Shown in pieces: positions 35,566 to 43,113 of a stretch of 64,000 bases of DNA. Each line of letters begins with the position of its first letter. Position 1 is the stretch's first letter. The DNA lies in the NCBI RefSeq assembly GCF_019216885.1, contig NZ_JAAQRC020000003.1:1-64000 (forward strand), read 5' to 3'. This DNA comes from Methylobacterium sp. SyP6R (GTDB taxonomy: Bacteria > Pseudomonadota > Alphaproteobacteria > Rhizobiales > Beijerinckiaceae). The notes under the pieces were generated by a model. The model saw only the letters and a list, made by a program, of their open reading frames with translations. It was not told where the DNA came from and did not search any database. Made by a program: the position numbers and the translations under genes.

Positions 35566-35587
35566 CGCTTTACATCGCTGAACAGGC

Positions 35588-36361
35588 TTACGAACCATTC
35601 GAAGCGTCTTCGCTGTCGCGCGGGAAGGTGTCGGCGTGAGCGTCGAGCAGCGCCGCTTCGAGCGGCCGCCCTTGCCTGTAGGGCGCGAGTTGAAGGGGCC
35701 TCGTGACGGTGGGCATTAGCCGCGGGCAGGCTTCCGGTTCACCAATTAGCAGGTGAACCGGCAGGCGCTCGGCGTAGATCGGCAGCGCGTAGTCATTCTC
35801 GTCGTCACCGACGCCTTTGGCGCGGATCTTCGCCGAGGCCCGCTCGATGTCCATGAATACCACTGCCGTGGCCTTGGTCTCCTGCGCCGTGCTCGGCCGC
35901 AGACCCGCCGTGCGGCCAGGGAAGAAGCGGTCTACCATCATCACGAGTGCCCGGCGCTTCTCCTCAGGGTTCGTGACGAGACGGGCGCGCCCAAAGGCCA
36001 TCACCGAGCGGTAATCGGCGGAGTGGTTGAAGCCGCTGCGCGCGAGCACGAGGCTATCGAGGTGGGTGACGGTGAGGCAAACCGGCTCGCCGTCCGAGAG
36101 GTTACGCAGCATCCGGCTGGCACTCGATCCGTGCCAGTAGAGCCGCGGGCCCTCACGCCAAAAAAGGGTCGGCGTGCAGTAGGGCTGGTCATCGATGATG
36201 TACGAGACATGACAGAGCGCGGCCGCATCGAGCAGCTGATACACGGTCTTGCGATCGTAGAAGCCGCGCTCGTGCAACCGCTTCATACGATTGACGGCAT
36301 CAATTGGATAGGTTGCAGAATAATCCTCGGGCACGCGCTTCTCCGCTGTTGGTGAGAGCAT
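35588..36361 (-). CDS. NimA-like pyridoxamine-5'-phosphate-oxidase family protein
   Basis: 257 residues, start ATG 36361, without a strong ribosome binding site. The N-terminal flavin split barrel has VYQLLDAAALCHVSYIIDDQ, YCTPTLFWREGPRLYWHGSS and ADYRSVMAFGRARLVTNPEE, like NimA nitroimidazole-reductase-type proteins. The C-terminal extension is conserved in larger family members. It converges on the other FMN-binding gene with 22 bp between the stops. A reductive step on an N-N or N-O group, or self-protection, would fit the cluster, but this is inference. Confidence 0.7.
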   Translation of the reverse strand: MLSPTAEKRVPEDYSATYPIDAVNRMKRLHERGFYDRKTVYQLLDAAALCHVSYIIDDQPYCTPTLFWREGPRLYWHGSSASRMLRNLSDGEPVCLTVTHLDSLVLARSGFNHSADYRSVMAFGRARLVTNPEEKRRALVMMVDRFFPGRTAGLRPSTAQETKATAVVFMDIERASAKIRAKGVGDDENDYALPIYAERLPVHLLIGEPEACPRLMPTVTRPLQLAPYRQGRPLEAALLDAHADTFPRDSEDASNGS

Positions 36362-36869
36362 TTAGCAGATCTAGCAGTTTCGCCTCTGCCGGATTGATAT
36401 AAACTAGATTCTTTATCATGTGGCGATTTATTGATGAAATCGCACCTGGAAGTTAATACCTATCAGACTAACAGCAATTTTCCGTACGTATGTCAGCGTG
36501 CGCTTCTTTGCGTCCGTGTCATACTTTCGCCTCTTAAGAATACGCCTGCCCTTGCACTTGTCGAAGAGTTTGCCCCTCTGGGCTGCCTCTGAGATAGCTT
36601 TGTAAATGGCCGGATAAGGCCTCGCACTTGTGAAAGTGTGATGCCTGGATCGTCACCACGCCCTCGTGATACGGCACTGCACATATCCAGTAGTGTTGCG
36701 AGGCGATCTTCAGCGCCGGTGCGCTCTTGAGCGTAGTCCCTCTTCATATCTGCCCGTCGTCGGTTTGGCAATCTCAAGTTTTCTCGCAAGGCTCGCCGTT
36801 AGTGGTGTAACCTTGCGGCTCAGCCTGAAGGTGCGAAGCGTGTCCGTGCACCTACGTGGGCTGAAAAGG
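36362..36869. other. intergenic region upstream of luxR
   Basis: About 500 bp with no convincing gene. It is AT-rich near 36380-36480 and must contain the promoters of the leftward FMN-binding gene and probably of luxR. A frame open through 36666-36869 joins luxR but has no recognisable content. Confidence 0.4.
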
Positions 36870-37628
36870 ATGTCGAACCGGAGCGCGTTCATGTCATCCA
36901 GGTTGGCCGACCATAGCAAAGAGGCGTTCGCCTTCATTGAGGAGATCGAACGTGTCGCGACGCCCAGGCAGGTAATCGACGCCATGGCCCGCTCGCTCGG
37001 GACGTTCGGGTTCGAGCACTTCGTCGTCACCCAACTGCCGGGACCTCAAGAGCGGTTCGAGCAGACCGTCATCAGCCGGAAATGGCCGATCGGCTGGTTC
37101 GAGCTTTACACGCGGGAAGATTACGTCCGCGTCGATCCTGTCATTCGGCGCTGTCGGGAGACGGTCCAGCCTTTCAAGTGGTTCGAGGCGCACTACGATC
37201 CCCAGCACGAGCCCCGCGCCCGTGAGGTGATGGAGCGCGCGTGTGACTTTGGGATGCGACGCGGCTTCAGCCTGCCAATCCATGGTCCTGAGGGTTACGG
37301 CGGCTGCTTCTCAATGAGTGGATCGCACCTCGATCTCAATCAACGCACCAAGCCGGCCATCCACCTCATGGCGATGTATGCCTTTGATCGACTTCGGCAG
37401 ATCGGACGAACGCCACGTAGCGAACAGAAGAACCCCCTTACCCAGAGAGAGCAGGAAGTCCTTCGGTGGGCGGCAGCCGGCAGATCAGCGGCTAATATTG
37501 CCGATCTCCTCGATATCACCGAGCGCACGGTGACCTGCCACACGGTCAATGCCATGCGGAAGCTTGGCGCGATTAATAAAACTCAGGCTGTTGCCTATGC
37601 TATCCAGCGGCGCCTGATCCATATTTAA
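36870..37628 (+). CDS. luxR: LuxR-type autoinducer-binding transcriptional regulator
   Basis: 252 residues if started at ATG 36870; ATG 36891 is an alternative with a clearer spacing. The N-terminal autoinducer-binding domain includes WFELYTREDYVRVDPVIRRC (conserved W, Y and D positions) and GFSLPIHGPEGYGGCFSMSG. The C-terminal helix-turn-helix reads NPLTQREQEVLRWAAAGRSA and ITERTVTCHTVNAMRKLGAI. It should bind an acyl-homoserine lactone and act on promoters nearby. It lies directly upstream of luxI on the same strand. Confidence 0.85.
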   Translation: MSNRSAFMSSRLADHSKEAFAFIEEIERVATPRQVIDAMARSLGTFGFEHFVVTQLPGPQERFEQTVISRKWPIGWFELYTREDYVRVDPVIRRCRETVQPFKWFEAHYDPQHEPRAREVMERACDFGMRRGFSLPIHGPEGYGGCFSMSGSHLDLNQRTKPAIHLMAMYAFDRLRQIGRTPRSEQKNPLTQREQEVLRWAAAGRSAANIADLLDITERTVTCHTVNAMRKLGAINKTQAVAYAIQRRLIHI

Positions 37629-37638
37629 ATCGATCTGA

Positions 37639-37660
37639 CCTGTAGATTCCTACGATATCC
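37639..37660 (+). promoter_or_regulatory. lux-box-like dyad upstream of luxI
   Basis: CCTGTAGATTCCTACGATAT contains the dyad GTAG-ATTC-CTAC centred 70 bp before the luxI start. Spacing and partial symmetry resemble a LuxR binding site; the outer bases do not match, so it is tentative. Confidence 0.35.
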
Positions 37661-37716
37661 TGATAAGCCGGAGCCAATAATAATCCCCCTCGGTCTATGG
37701 ATTGAGGAGGGGTTGC

Positions 37717-38364
37717 GTGACGAAGATTCATGTCGTTACCCGGCACAATCGCACGCTCTATGACGAGGCCATACGGCACCACCACCAACTCCGTCACGAC
37801 ATCTTTGTCGGGGAGCGATCCTGGCGTTCGCTCACCCGTTCGGATTGCCGTGACATCGACGCTTACGACAATGATAACACTACTTACCTGCTTGCTATCG
37901 ACAATGATCGGGTTGTTGGCGGCCAGAGACTGTATCCGACAGTCCTACCGCACATGATTAGTGACGTGTTCCCGCATCTCGTCTCAATGAGAAGCGTCCC
38001 AAAGGCGCCGGACATCTTCGAGTGGACCCGCTATTTCGTCGTGAAGGAGCGTCGGACCGGACGGACGGATTGCCGGATGCTCGCGGCTGTCCAGGAGTTC
38101 TGTCTGGAAGAGGGCATCAGCCAAGTCACTGCCGTGGTCGAGATGTGGTGGCTGCCGCGCTGGCAGCAATCGAGGTTCAAGGTGCGCCCCCTGGGCCTGC
38201 CGGTGGACGTCGAGGGGCAGCCGACGATCGCGGTGCTCATCGACATCTCCGAGGAGAGCTTGGCAGCCGTCCGTTGTCTCGCGGGCTTGCGCGGTGCGTC
38301 TCTTGTTCGCAGAGGACCACAGCGCCCCGCCATCCACTGGGTGCCCTATGCAACTGCATCCTGA
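37717..38364 (+). CDS. luxI: acyl-homoserine-lactone synthase
   Basis: 215 residues from GTG 37717, chosen because GAGGAGGGG lies immediately upstream (37704-37712); the in-frame TTG before it overlaps that site. LuxI signatures are present: RHDIFVGERSW (R, F and W), DIDAYDNDNTTYLLAIDNDR (paired aspartates), VVGGQRLYPT and DIFEWTRYFV (E and R). It makes an acyl-homoserine lactone from an acyl donor and S-adenosylmethionine. The end overlaps the start of a small gene. Together with luxR it probably controls the adjacent biosynthetic genes by cell density. Confidence 0.85.
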   Translation: MTKIHVVTRHNRTLYDEAIRHHHQLRHDIFVGERSWRSLTRSDCRDIDAYDNDNTTYLLAIDNDRVVGGQRLYPTVLPHMISDVFPHLVSMRSVPKAPDIFEWTRYFVVKERRTGRTDCRMLAAVQEFCLEEGISQVTAVVEMWWLPRWQQSRFKVRPLGLPVDVEGQPTIAVLIDISEESLAAVRCLAGLRGASLVRRGPQRPAIHWVPYATAS

Positions 38365-38584
38365 AGAGCCGGGCGAGCCGGAGCTGACGCCGCGGGAACT
38401 CACCAACGATTTGCGAATCACCCTGATCACGTTCGTGAGCCAGCTGTCGCCAGATGCGAAGGCCAAGCTGAACGCCTTTCTTTACATCGCCAGTTCGAAG
38501 CCGGTCTTGGACGTCGACCTCGTGATCGATCCAGATGGCTTGGCGACGCTCACGCTCCGTCACTCGGTCGCGAGTGCCCCTTGA
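38348..38584 (+). CDS. small protein coupled to luxI
   Basis: 78 residues from ATG 38348, overlapping the last 17 bases of luxI. The N-terminus is proline- and glutamate-rich (MQLHPEEPGEPELTPRELTN), followed by a helix (LITFVSQLSPDAKAKLNAFL) and a beta hairpin (DVDLVIDPDGLATLTLRH). The overlap implies translational coupling, so it may modulate synthase or regulator activity. Not recognised. Confidence 0.55.
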   Translation: MQLHPEEPGEPELTPRELTNDLRITLITFVSQLSPDAKAKLNAFLYIASSKPVLDVDLVIDPDGLATLTLRHSVASAP

Positions 38585-38587
38585 AGC

Positions 38588-38992
38588 TTAGGAGACTCGC
38601 CCTCGTCCGGCCGCAGCTAGTACGAGGGCGAGTATCGCTTGGCGCATCTCGGGCTCGTGGATACGGCTGAAGGCGAGCGCCACCTGCATGGTCTCATGGT
38701 CGGTCAGCATATCCTGACTCATCTCGCCGGGGTCTCCCTCGTTGTCATCACCATCTGGAGTTGCGAAGAAGAACATCAAATAGGTCTTGAGAATGGTGGT
38801 GACTTCGTAGAGCCGGGCCGCCCCAATCCGATCGGCGCCCCGCTCATACTTCTGGACCTGCGTGATGCTGATGCCTAAGGCTTCGGCCAATGTCTCCTGA
38901 CTCATCCCAATGGCTATTCGCCGCTGCCGGATCCGAGTGCCAACGAGTCGGTCGGTCGCCGTCGGCGCTTTCGTTCCCACTTCCACCTCCAC
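38588..38992 (-). CDS. XRE-family helix-turn-helix regulator
   Basis: 134 residues from ATG 38992. The Cro/C1-type helix-turn-helix is plain: RIRQRRIAIGMSQETLAEAL followed by GISITQVQKYERGADRIGAA. The C-terminal part (YLMFFFATPDGDDNEGDPGE, then a helical tail) resembles regulators common in Methylobacterium and rhizobia. It converges on the small gene after luxI, with 3 bp between the stops. Its targets are unknown. Confidence 0.8.
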   Translation of the reverse strand: MEVEVGTKAPTATDRLVGTRIRQRRIAIGMSQETLAEALGISITQVQKYERGADRIGAARLYEVTTILKTYLMFFFATPDGDDNEGDPGEMSQDMLTDHETMQVALAFSRIHEPEMRQAILALVLAAAGRGRVS

Positions 38993-39201
38993 CCTATATT
39001 CCTCGTATAAGGCGAAACACGGTAGAAAACAATTCTCCTGCGGGCTGCGTTATAGAAATACCGCTGAAGACGCCAGCTCATCGCCGGCGGAGGGTCGAAC
39101 CTTATTTTCGACAAAGTCGCAGACTAGCACTTCGTGCGGTGCGATGACCTGACGATCCCATCGCGCAGCAGCACGCCCGGAACTCAAGCGCGCCACTCGA
39201 C

Positions 39202-39633
39202 CTACGGGAGCGGATAGGGGCCGAGGAATAGGTCCCCGAGCGCCCGCCGCTGCAGATGTGTCAGCCGTCGGCGGCGCAGGTGCCCGGGTCGATCGTGGAT
39301 GAGATGGCAGCGCTGGCACCACGCCGCGAGATCCCGGTCGCCGTTCAGGCTGGTGTCGTGCGCCCGGTGGCACGTCGCCAGGATCGGCAGCGTCTGCCGG
39401 GCCTCGGCCAGGGCCGCGAGCCCGGGTGGGTGCCGAAGCGGTCGCCCCCGGGCGGAGCGCCAGCACCCTGCTTTGGCATCGTACCACGTCCCCTCGTCGA
39501 GGCAGACGATCACCTGCCTGTGCGGCCGCCCGCAGGCCTCGCAGCGCCCGCCGGCCCGGCCGAAGCGGATCACCGCCGAGAACTGCGGCCAGTCGATCGG
39601 GTAGAAGTGGCGGTGTTCGGGACGGATCGGCAC
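39202..39633 (-). CDS. HNH endonuclease-like protein
   Basis: 143 residues from ATG 39633. It has paired cysteines CEACGR (about 31-36) and a later LATCHRAHDTSLNGDRDLAA followed by WCQRCHLIHD. This gives the His-x(n)-Asn-x(n)-His layout with zinc-binding Cys pairs of HNH nucleases. Phage and plasmid HNH proteins of this size act as DNA nicking enzymes. It is a single leftward gene with no partner, and the 209 bp to the next rightward gene hold only its leader. Confidence 0.65.
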   Translation of the reverse strand: MPIRPEHRHFYPIDWPQFSAVIRFGRAGGRCEACGRPHRQVIVCLDEGTWYDAKAGCWRSARGRPLRHPPGLAALAEARQTLPILATCHRAHDTSLNGDRDLAAWCQRCHLIHDRPGHLRRRRLTHLQRRALGDLFLGPYPLP

Positions 39634-39803
39634 GATGCGGCCACGCTAGCATGGCCCGTTGAACGGCGAATCCCCCCTTCGACACATCGATGGCGATGTA
39701 GCCTCTACGATCCGAGCCCCCGGATCGGCACGCTCACCGGCTTCGCGGCCGGCCCAGCGCGGGAGTCAGAGGATCGCCCAGGGGAGGCGACGGGCTTTTG
39801 GAT

Positions 39804-39832
39804 CGGAGAGAGGCTCCGGCGCCCGTCGCGAA
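39804..39832 (+). repeat. 29-bp leader repeat, copy 1
   Basis: Begins CGGAGAGAGGCTCCGGCGCC and is identical over 29 bp to 45370-45398. It ends 10 nt before ATG 39843 and contains a CGGAG/CTCCG stem and a purine-rich Shine-Dalgarno-like core. Confidence 0.75.
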
Positions 39833-39842
39833 AGCTCTGCCG

Positions 39843-40070
39843 ATGCCCCGCCTCCTGATCCTCGCCTGCTCGGCGACCAAGAGCCCCGAGCTCGATCGCA
39901 TCCCGGCATTCGCGCGCTACGACGGCCCGCTCTGGCGCACCCTGCGCTCCGCCGATCCGGACGGCCGGCGCGCCCGGGTCGCCTTCCTCTCGGCCCACTA
40001 CGGTTTCCGGGACGCGGCGACGCCGATCGCCGATTACGACGCACGGCTGACGCGGGATCTCGCCGAGTGA
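39843..40070 (+). pseudogene. DUF6884-like protein, N-terminal part (in-frame TGA)
   Basis: From ATG 39843: MPRLLILACSATKSPELDRI, then DGPLWRTLRSADPDG and RVAFLSAHYGFRDAATPIAD, ending at TGA 40068-40070. This is the start of a DUF6884-type protein, related to YaaA-like folds (C-S-x-T-K, then L-S-A-x-Y-G). The same frame continues without a gap as MIAGGVTARWPRPPSPRRPD to 40385. A CGA-to-TGA change would therefore have cut one gene in two. Its role is unknown; it is common on plasmids and phages. Confidence 0.65.
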
Positions 40071-40385
40071 ATGATCGCCGGCGGCGTCACCGCACGCTGG
40101 CCCAGGCCGCCGTCGCCCCGGCGGCCTGACACCTCTGGGATCCACGCCGGCGCCGAGTTCGCCGGGCTGGCCCGGCACGGCGCCGAGCCCTTCGCGGATG
40201 TCGCGCTCGTCGGCGGGCAGCTCTACGTGGAAGTGATGCACGCTCTCGTGCGCGGCTTCGTCGAGATGGGCTGCGTGCGGCGCGACGCCTGCGTCAGCGT
40301 CATCAATGGGCCAATCGGCCGGATGCGCCAGGACCTGCGATCCTGTCTGTGCGAGGCGAGCGGGCTAGCCGGAGGCCGGCCGTGA
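40071..40385 (+). pseudogene. DUF6884-like protein, C-terminal part after TGA
   Basis: In frame with the preceding part: it continues RRPDTSGIHAGAEFAGLARH and VGGQLYVEVMHALVRGFVEM to TGA 40385, where it overlaps the next start (GTGA). Reinitiation at ATG 40071, directly after the stop (TGAATG), is conceivable, so both halves could be made as separate chains. Confidence 0.55.
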
Positions 40386-40768
40386 CCGGGCTCCTCGGGC
40401 ACAACGGTGGGCCCGTCCTCGACGAGCCGGCCGACACCCGCTCCGGCCGGTGCAAGCACTGCCGGCACTGGAAGGCCCCGTCCGACGAGGAGCAGCGGGC
40501 CTACGAGTGGTTCCAACTCGGCTTGTCGCGCCGCCGCGTCCGCCGGCCGACCGGCGCCTGCGACCGCGTCCTGATCGGCAACACCCCCAAGCCTGCCTTC
40601 TCGGCCACGGTGGGTGAGTTCGGCTGCCGGAACTTCGAGGCCGCCCCTCTGCCGCTGATGGCGAAGGGCGGCGGCTTCATTACGATCTGGCAGAACGATC
40701 GCGTCGTCTGGCAGGGGCAGGAGGAGGAGATCCCCGCCCGCTTTCTGCAGCAGGATCTCAACCTGTGA
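40382..40768 (+). CDS. hypothetical protein with Cys pair
   Basis: 128 residues from GTG 40382, overlapping the stop of the DUF6884-like gene. It begins with LLGHNGGPVLDEPADTRSGR, a motif often seen in small plasmid proteins of these bacteria, followed by CKHCRHWKAPSDEEQRAYEW and a late cysteine in GEFGCRNFEA. A zinc or iron site is possible. The function is not known; the overlap suggests co-expression with the DUF6884-like gene. Confidence 0.6.
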   Translation: MTGLLGHNGGPVLDEPADTRSGRCKHCRHWKAPSDEEQRAYEWFQLGLSRRRVRRPTGACDRVLIGNTPKPAFSATVGEFGCRNFEAAPLPLMAKGGGFITIWQNDRVVWQGQEEEIPARFLQQDLNL

Positions 40769-40795
40769 GTATCCGAGCCAGCCATCATCCGTAAG

Positions 40796-40822
40796 ATCCA
40801 TGGTATATGGATTTCGTGGATC
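40796..40822. promoter_or_regulatory. inverted-repeat operator upstream of phd
   Basis: ATCCAT (40796-40801), spacer GGTAT, ATGGAT (40807-40812), then a further TGGATC at 40817-40822. It sits 14-40 bp before the antitoxin start, as expected for Phd autorepression. Confidence 0.5.
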
Positions 40823-40835
40823 AGGAGACCCTTCC

Positions 40836-41090
40836 ATGCGTTCGTTCACGACCGCCGACCTCAACAAGCAGGTCGGCGAGGTTACCGACGCCGCCCAGCG
40901 CGCGCCCGTCGTCATCACCCGTCGCAGCAAGCCCCGCTTCGTCCTGATGAGCCTGGAGCACTACGAAGCCCTGCGCGGCCCGGAGGATCCGCGCCGAGCC
41001 TTCACGCTCGACACCATGCCCGACGACCTGCGCAATGGCCTCCTGCAGGCGGCCGAGGACTACGAGCGGGAGCATGGCGGTGACGACTGA
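40836..41090 (+). CDS. Phd/YefM-family antitoxin
   Basis: 84 residues from ATG 40836, with CAGGAG upstream. The N-terminal Phd/YefM domain is clear: RSFTTADLNKQVGEVTDAAQ, APVVITRRSKPRFVLMSLEH and YEALRGPEDP. The acidic C-terminal tail binds the toxin. It overlaps the next gene by 17 nt, which identifies the pair as a toxin-antitoxin operon, with an inverted-repeat operator just upstream. Confidence 0.8.
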   Translation: MRSFTTADLNKQVGEVTDAAQRAPVVITRRSKPRFVLMSLEHYEALRGPEDPRRAFTLDTMPDDLRNGLLQAAEDYEREHGGDD

Positions 41091-41514
41091 GACGGCGGAG
41101 ACCGGGCTCGTCGTCCGCTACAGCTTCCTATGGCCGCGCGAGCACGGTCGCGGCGAGCGCGAGGGCCGCAAGGACCGGCCGGTCTGCCTCGTCGTGCCGG
41201 TCAATGTCGCACCAGGCGCCGTGGTGGTGTTCCCGATCACCACGCAGGACCCCTTGCCCGGCCGGATCGCGGTCGCCGTCCCGGAGACCGAGCGACGCCG
41301 GCTCAAGCTTCCGGGCGACCGGCCGTGCTGGATCATGCTCGATGAGGCCAACGGCGACGTCATGCCGGGGTCGTTCCACCTGGTCCCGTTCGAGACACAT
41401 CCCTTGCGCTACGCCTACGGCCGGTTCAGCCCGGCCTTCATGCGCGTCGTGCTGCGGACGATGGCCGAGGCGATCCGCGCACGTCAGCTCCGGATGGTTC
41501 AGCGCGAACGTTGA
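41074..41514 (+). CDS. PemK/MazF-like toxin candidate
   Basis: 146 residues from ATG 41074, overlapping the antitoxin end. It has a beta-rich core: YSFLWPREHGRGEREGRKDR, PVCLVVPVNVAPGAVVVFPI and CWIMLDEANGDVMPGSFHLV. The K-D-R-P-V-C-L-V-V pattern and the later P-I-T resemble PemK/MazF-type plasmid growth inhibitors, which cut RNA. Assignment rests on this resemblance and on pairing with a Phd-type antitoxin; RelE-type toxins do not fit. Confidence 0.6.
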   Translation: MAVTTETAETGLVVRYSFLWPREHGRGEREGRKDRPVCLVVPVNVAPGAVVVFPITTQDPLPGRIAVAVPETERRRLKLPGDRPCWIMLDEANGDVMPGSFHLVPFETHPLRYAYGRFSPAFMRVVLRTMAEAIRARQLRMVQRER

Positions 41515-41592
41515 TCAGTCTCTGCTGCTCGAGCGCAGGCTCGGGTCGCCATTCCCTTGGCGTCCGCCCACGCCCCGCCTATGCGAGGAGCC

Positions 41593-42108
41593 ATGACGCT
41601 CTCGGACCGTCTCGATCATCTTCCCGAACGCAAGCGCCGCGAAATCCAGTTCGCGGCCCAGATCCTGTTCGAGGAATTCGAGGCGGCCCAGAAGGGCCGG
41701 CTCTCCGACAAATACAAGGGCGGGCGCATCATCAAGCTGGTCCTGTTCGGCTCGCATGCCCGTGGCGACTGGGTCGATGACCACAAGACCGGCGACCACT
41801 CGGATTACGACCTGCTCGTCGTGGTCGAGACCGAGCGTTTTACCGACCCGCACGATTTCTGGGAGCGAGCTGAGGAGCGGCTGTTGCGCGAACTGACCGT
41901 GACGCGCCGCCTGAGGACGCAGGTCAGCTTCATCGTCCACTCGATCCACGACCTGAACAACCAACTCGCCTACGGTCGTCCTTTTTTCGTGGATATCGCC
42001 CGAGACGGGATCTTGCTCTACGAGGTCGCGGGCTTTCCGTTCGCCTCGCCGAAGCTGCTATCGGCGACGGAGGTGCATGCTGAGGCCGAGCGGCATTTCC
42101 AGCATTGA
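41593..42108 (+). pseudogene. MNT nucleotidyltransferase domain of a MNT-HEPN protein (in-frame TGA)
   Basis: From ATG 41593 (GAGGAG upstream), 171 residues. The minimal nucleotidyltransferase motif is VLFGSHARGDWVDDHKTGDH followed by SDYDLLVVVETERF, giving G-S-x(n)-D-x-D. It ends at TGA 42106-42108 after AEAERHFQH. The same frame continues with a HEPN-like helical domain, so a TGG or CGA codon has apparently become TGA. Intact MNT-HEPN proteins modify or cut RNA in toxin-antitoxin-like systems. Confidence 0.75.
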
Positions 42109-42501
42109 TTTCGCGATGCGGATGAACTTCGAGCCGGTGCAAAGTTCTACCGCGATCGCGGCAATCTCAAACATGCAGCCTTCCTGCTGCACCAGACCAC
42201 CGAAGGCCTTTATCACTGCGCCCTGCTCGTGCTGACACTCTACAGCCCGAAGCTGCATCGTCTGAACCGTCTGCGACCGCTGGCCGAGGGCGTCGAGGCC
42301 CGGCTGATCGAGGCGTGGCCGCGCGACACACGGTTCGCCCGGCGCTGCTTTGCCCGGCTCGACCGGGCCTACGTCGATGCCCGCAACTCGCCGCATTACG
42401 AGATCACCGGCGAGGAACTGGCTTGGCTGGTGGAGCGCACCGGTGTCCTTCGCGAGATCATCGCTGCGGCCTGCGCTGAAAAGCTCGACGGTCGCTCGTA
42501 G
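42109..42501 (+). pseudogene. HEPN domain, C-terminal part after TGA
   Basis: Continuation of the preceding frame: FRDADELRAGAKFYRDRGNL, AAFLLHQTTEGLYHCALLVL and LIEAWPRDTRFARRCFARLD, then YVDARNSPHY. The RxxxxH-like motif of HEPN ribonucleases is R-N-S-P-H-Y here. No ATG follows the stop for about 120 bases, so separate translation is unlikely. Confidence 0.7.
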
Positions 42502-42812
42502 AGCGGCGTCAGCCCGGCCAGGACCAGCGGGGTTCGGAATGGCCCACGACGCAAGCGCATCTTGGCAGCATATCACTATGGCATTGATATCATGTCGATG
42601 CCGTTCGTGCCCCCGGCCGGCCTGATCGACCCCGCTCTCTCGCCGCAACCCCGATAGGCCGTCGCGGCCTTCCACGATCAACCCGCAAGGGGTCCGCTCC
42701 GCAAGCGGGCGGCCGCTCTCGGCTGCGCCTCCCGCGGTGATCGCGGCCGCTCCCGGCCTCCTGGGGCCGCTGTCGAGCGGGGATCGCCCCCGCTCCGTCA
42801 GGAGTAGAACCG
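42502..42812. other. intergenic leader region
   Basis: About 310 bp without a gene. It holds GC-rich dyads near 42690-42800 just upstream of a 57-residue gene with an AGGAG site, and nothing else recognisable. Confidence 0.4.
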
Positions 42813-42986
42813 ATGGCGACCGATCTCACCCTCGCAAACCGCTACGCCTACAGCCTCGCGGCCTCCCTGATGGTCCCGGTCACGGTCTTCCTCTCCGAGG
42901 CCGGCTACGGCGTCGTCACCTCGGACGAGTTCGAGGGCGATTCCGCCGACGTGATCTCCGAGTTCGACCCCTACGAGGAGGAGTGA
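42813..42986 (+). CDS. 57-residue acidic protein
   Basis: ATG 42813 with CAGGAG 8 nt upstream gives 57 residues: MATDLTLANRYAYSLAASLM, then PVTVFLSEAGYGVVTSDEF and an acidic tail EFDPYEEE ending at TGA 42986. High GC3 and a clean ribosome binding site support translation. The acidic end and small size could suit a DNA mimic or anti-restriction role. That is a guess; no family is recognised. Confidence 0.6.
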   Translation: MATDLTLANRYAYSLAASLMVPVTVFLSEAGYGVVTSDEFEGDSADVISEFDPYEEE

Positions 42987-43063
42987 TCCTCGCGCCGGGG
43001 CAGTGCACCCCCTGCCCCTCTCACTCCCATTGCACAGGGCGGGCTTGCCCCGCCCCCAAGTCG

Positions 43064-43107
43064 GGATATCCTCGATCGGATATCAGCTATATTCAGATGG
43101 GATATCC
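43064..43107. promoter_or_regulatory. triple GGATATCC operator of the vapBC pair
   Basis: GGATATCC at 43064-43071, GGATATC at 43078-43084 and GGATATCC at 43100-43107, spaced 14 and 22 bp, immediately before the VapB coding sequence. This is the pattern of an autoregulatory toxin-antitoxin operator. Confidence 0.6.
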
Positions 43108-43113
43108 GCAGCT

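Noticed and set aside
40068..42108. Selenocysteine or programmed read-through at the two in-frame TGA codons
   Set aside because: No SECIS-like hairpin was seen directly after either TGA and neither family uses selenocysteine; nonsense mutation is simpler. The pattern itself is still reported.
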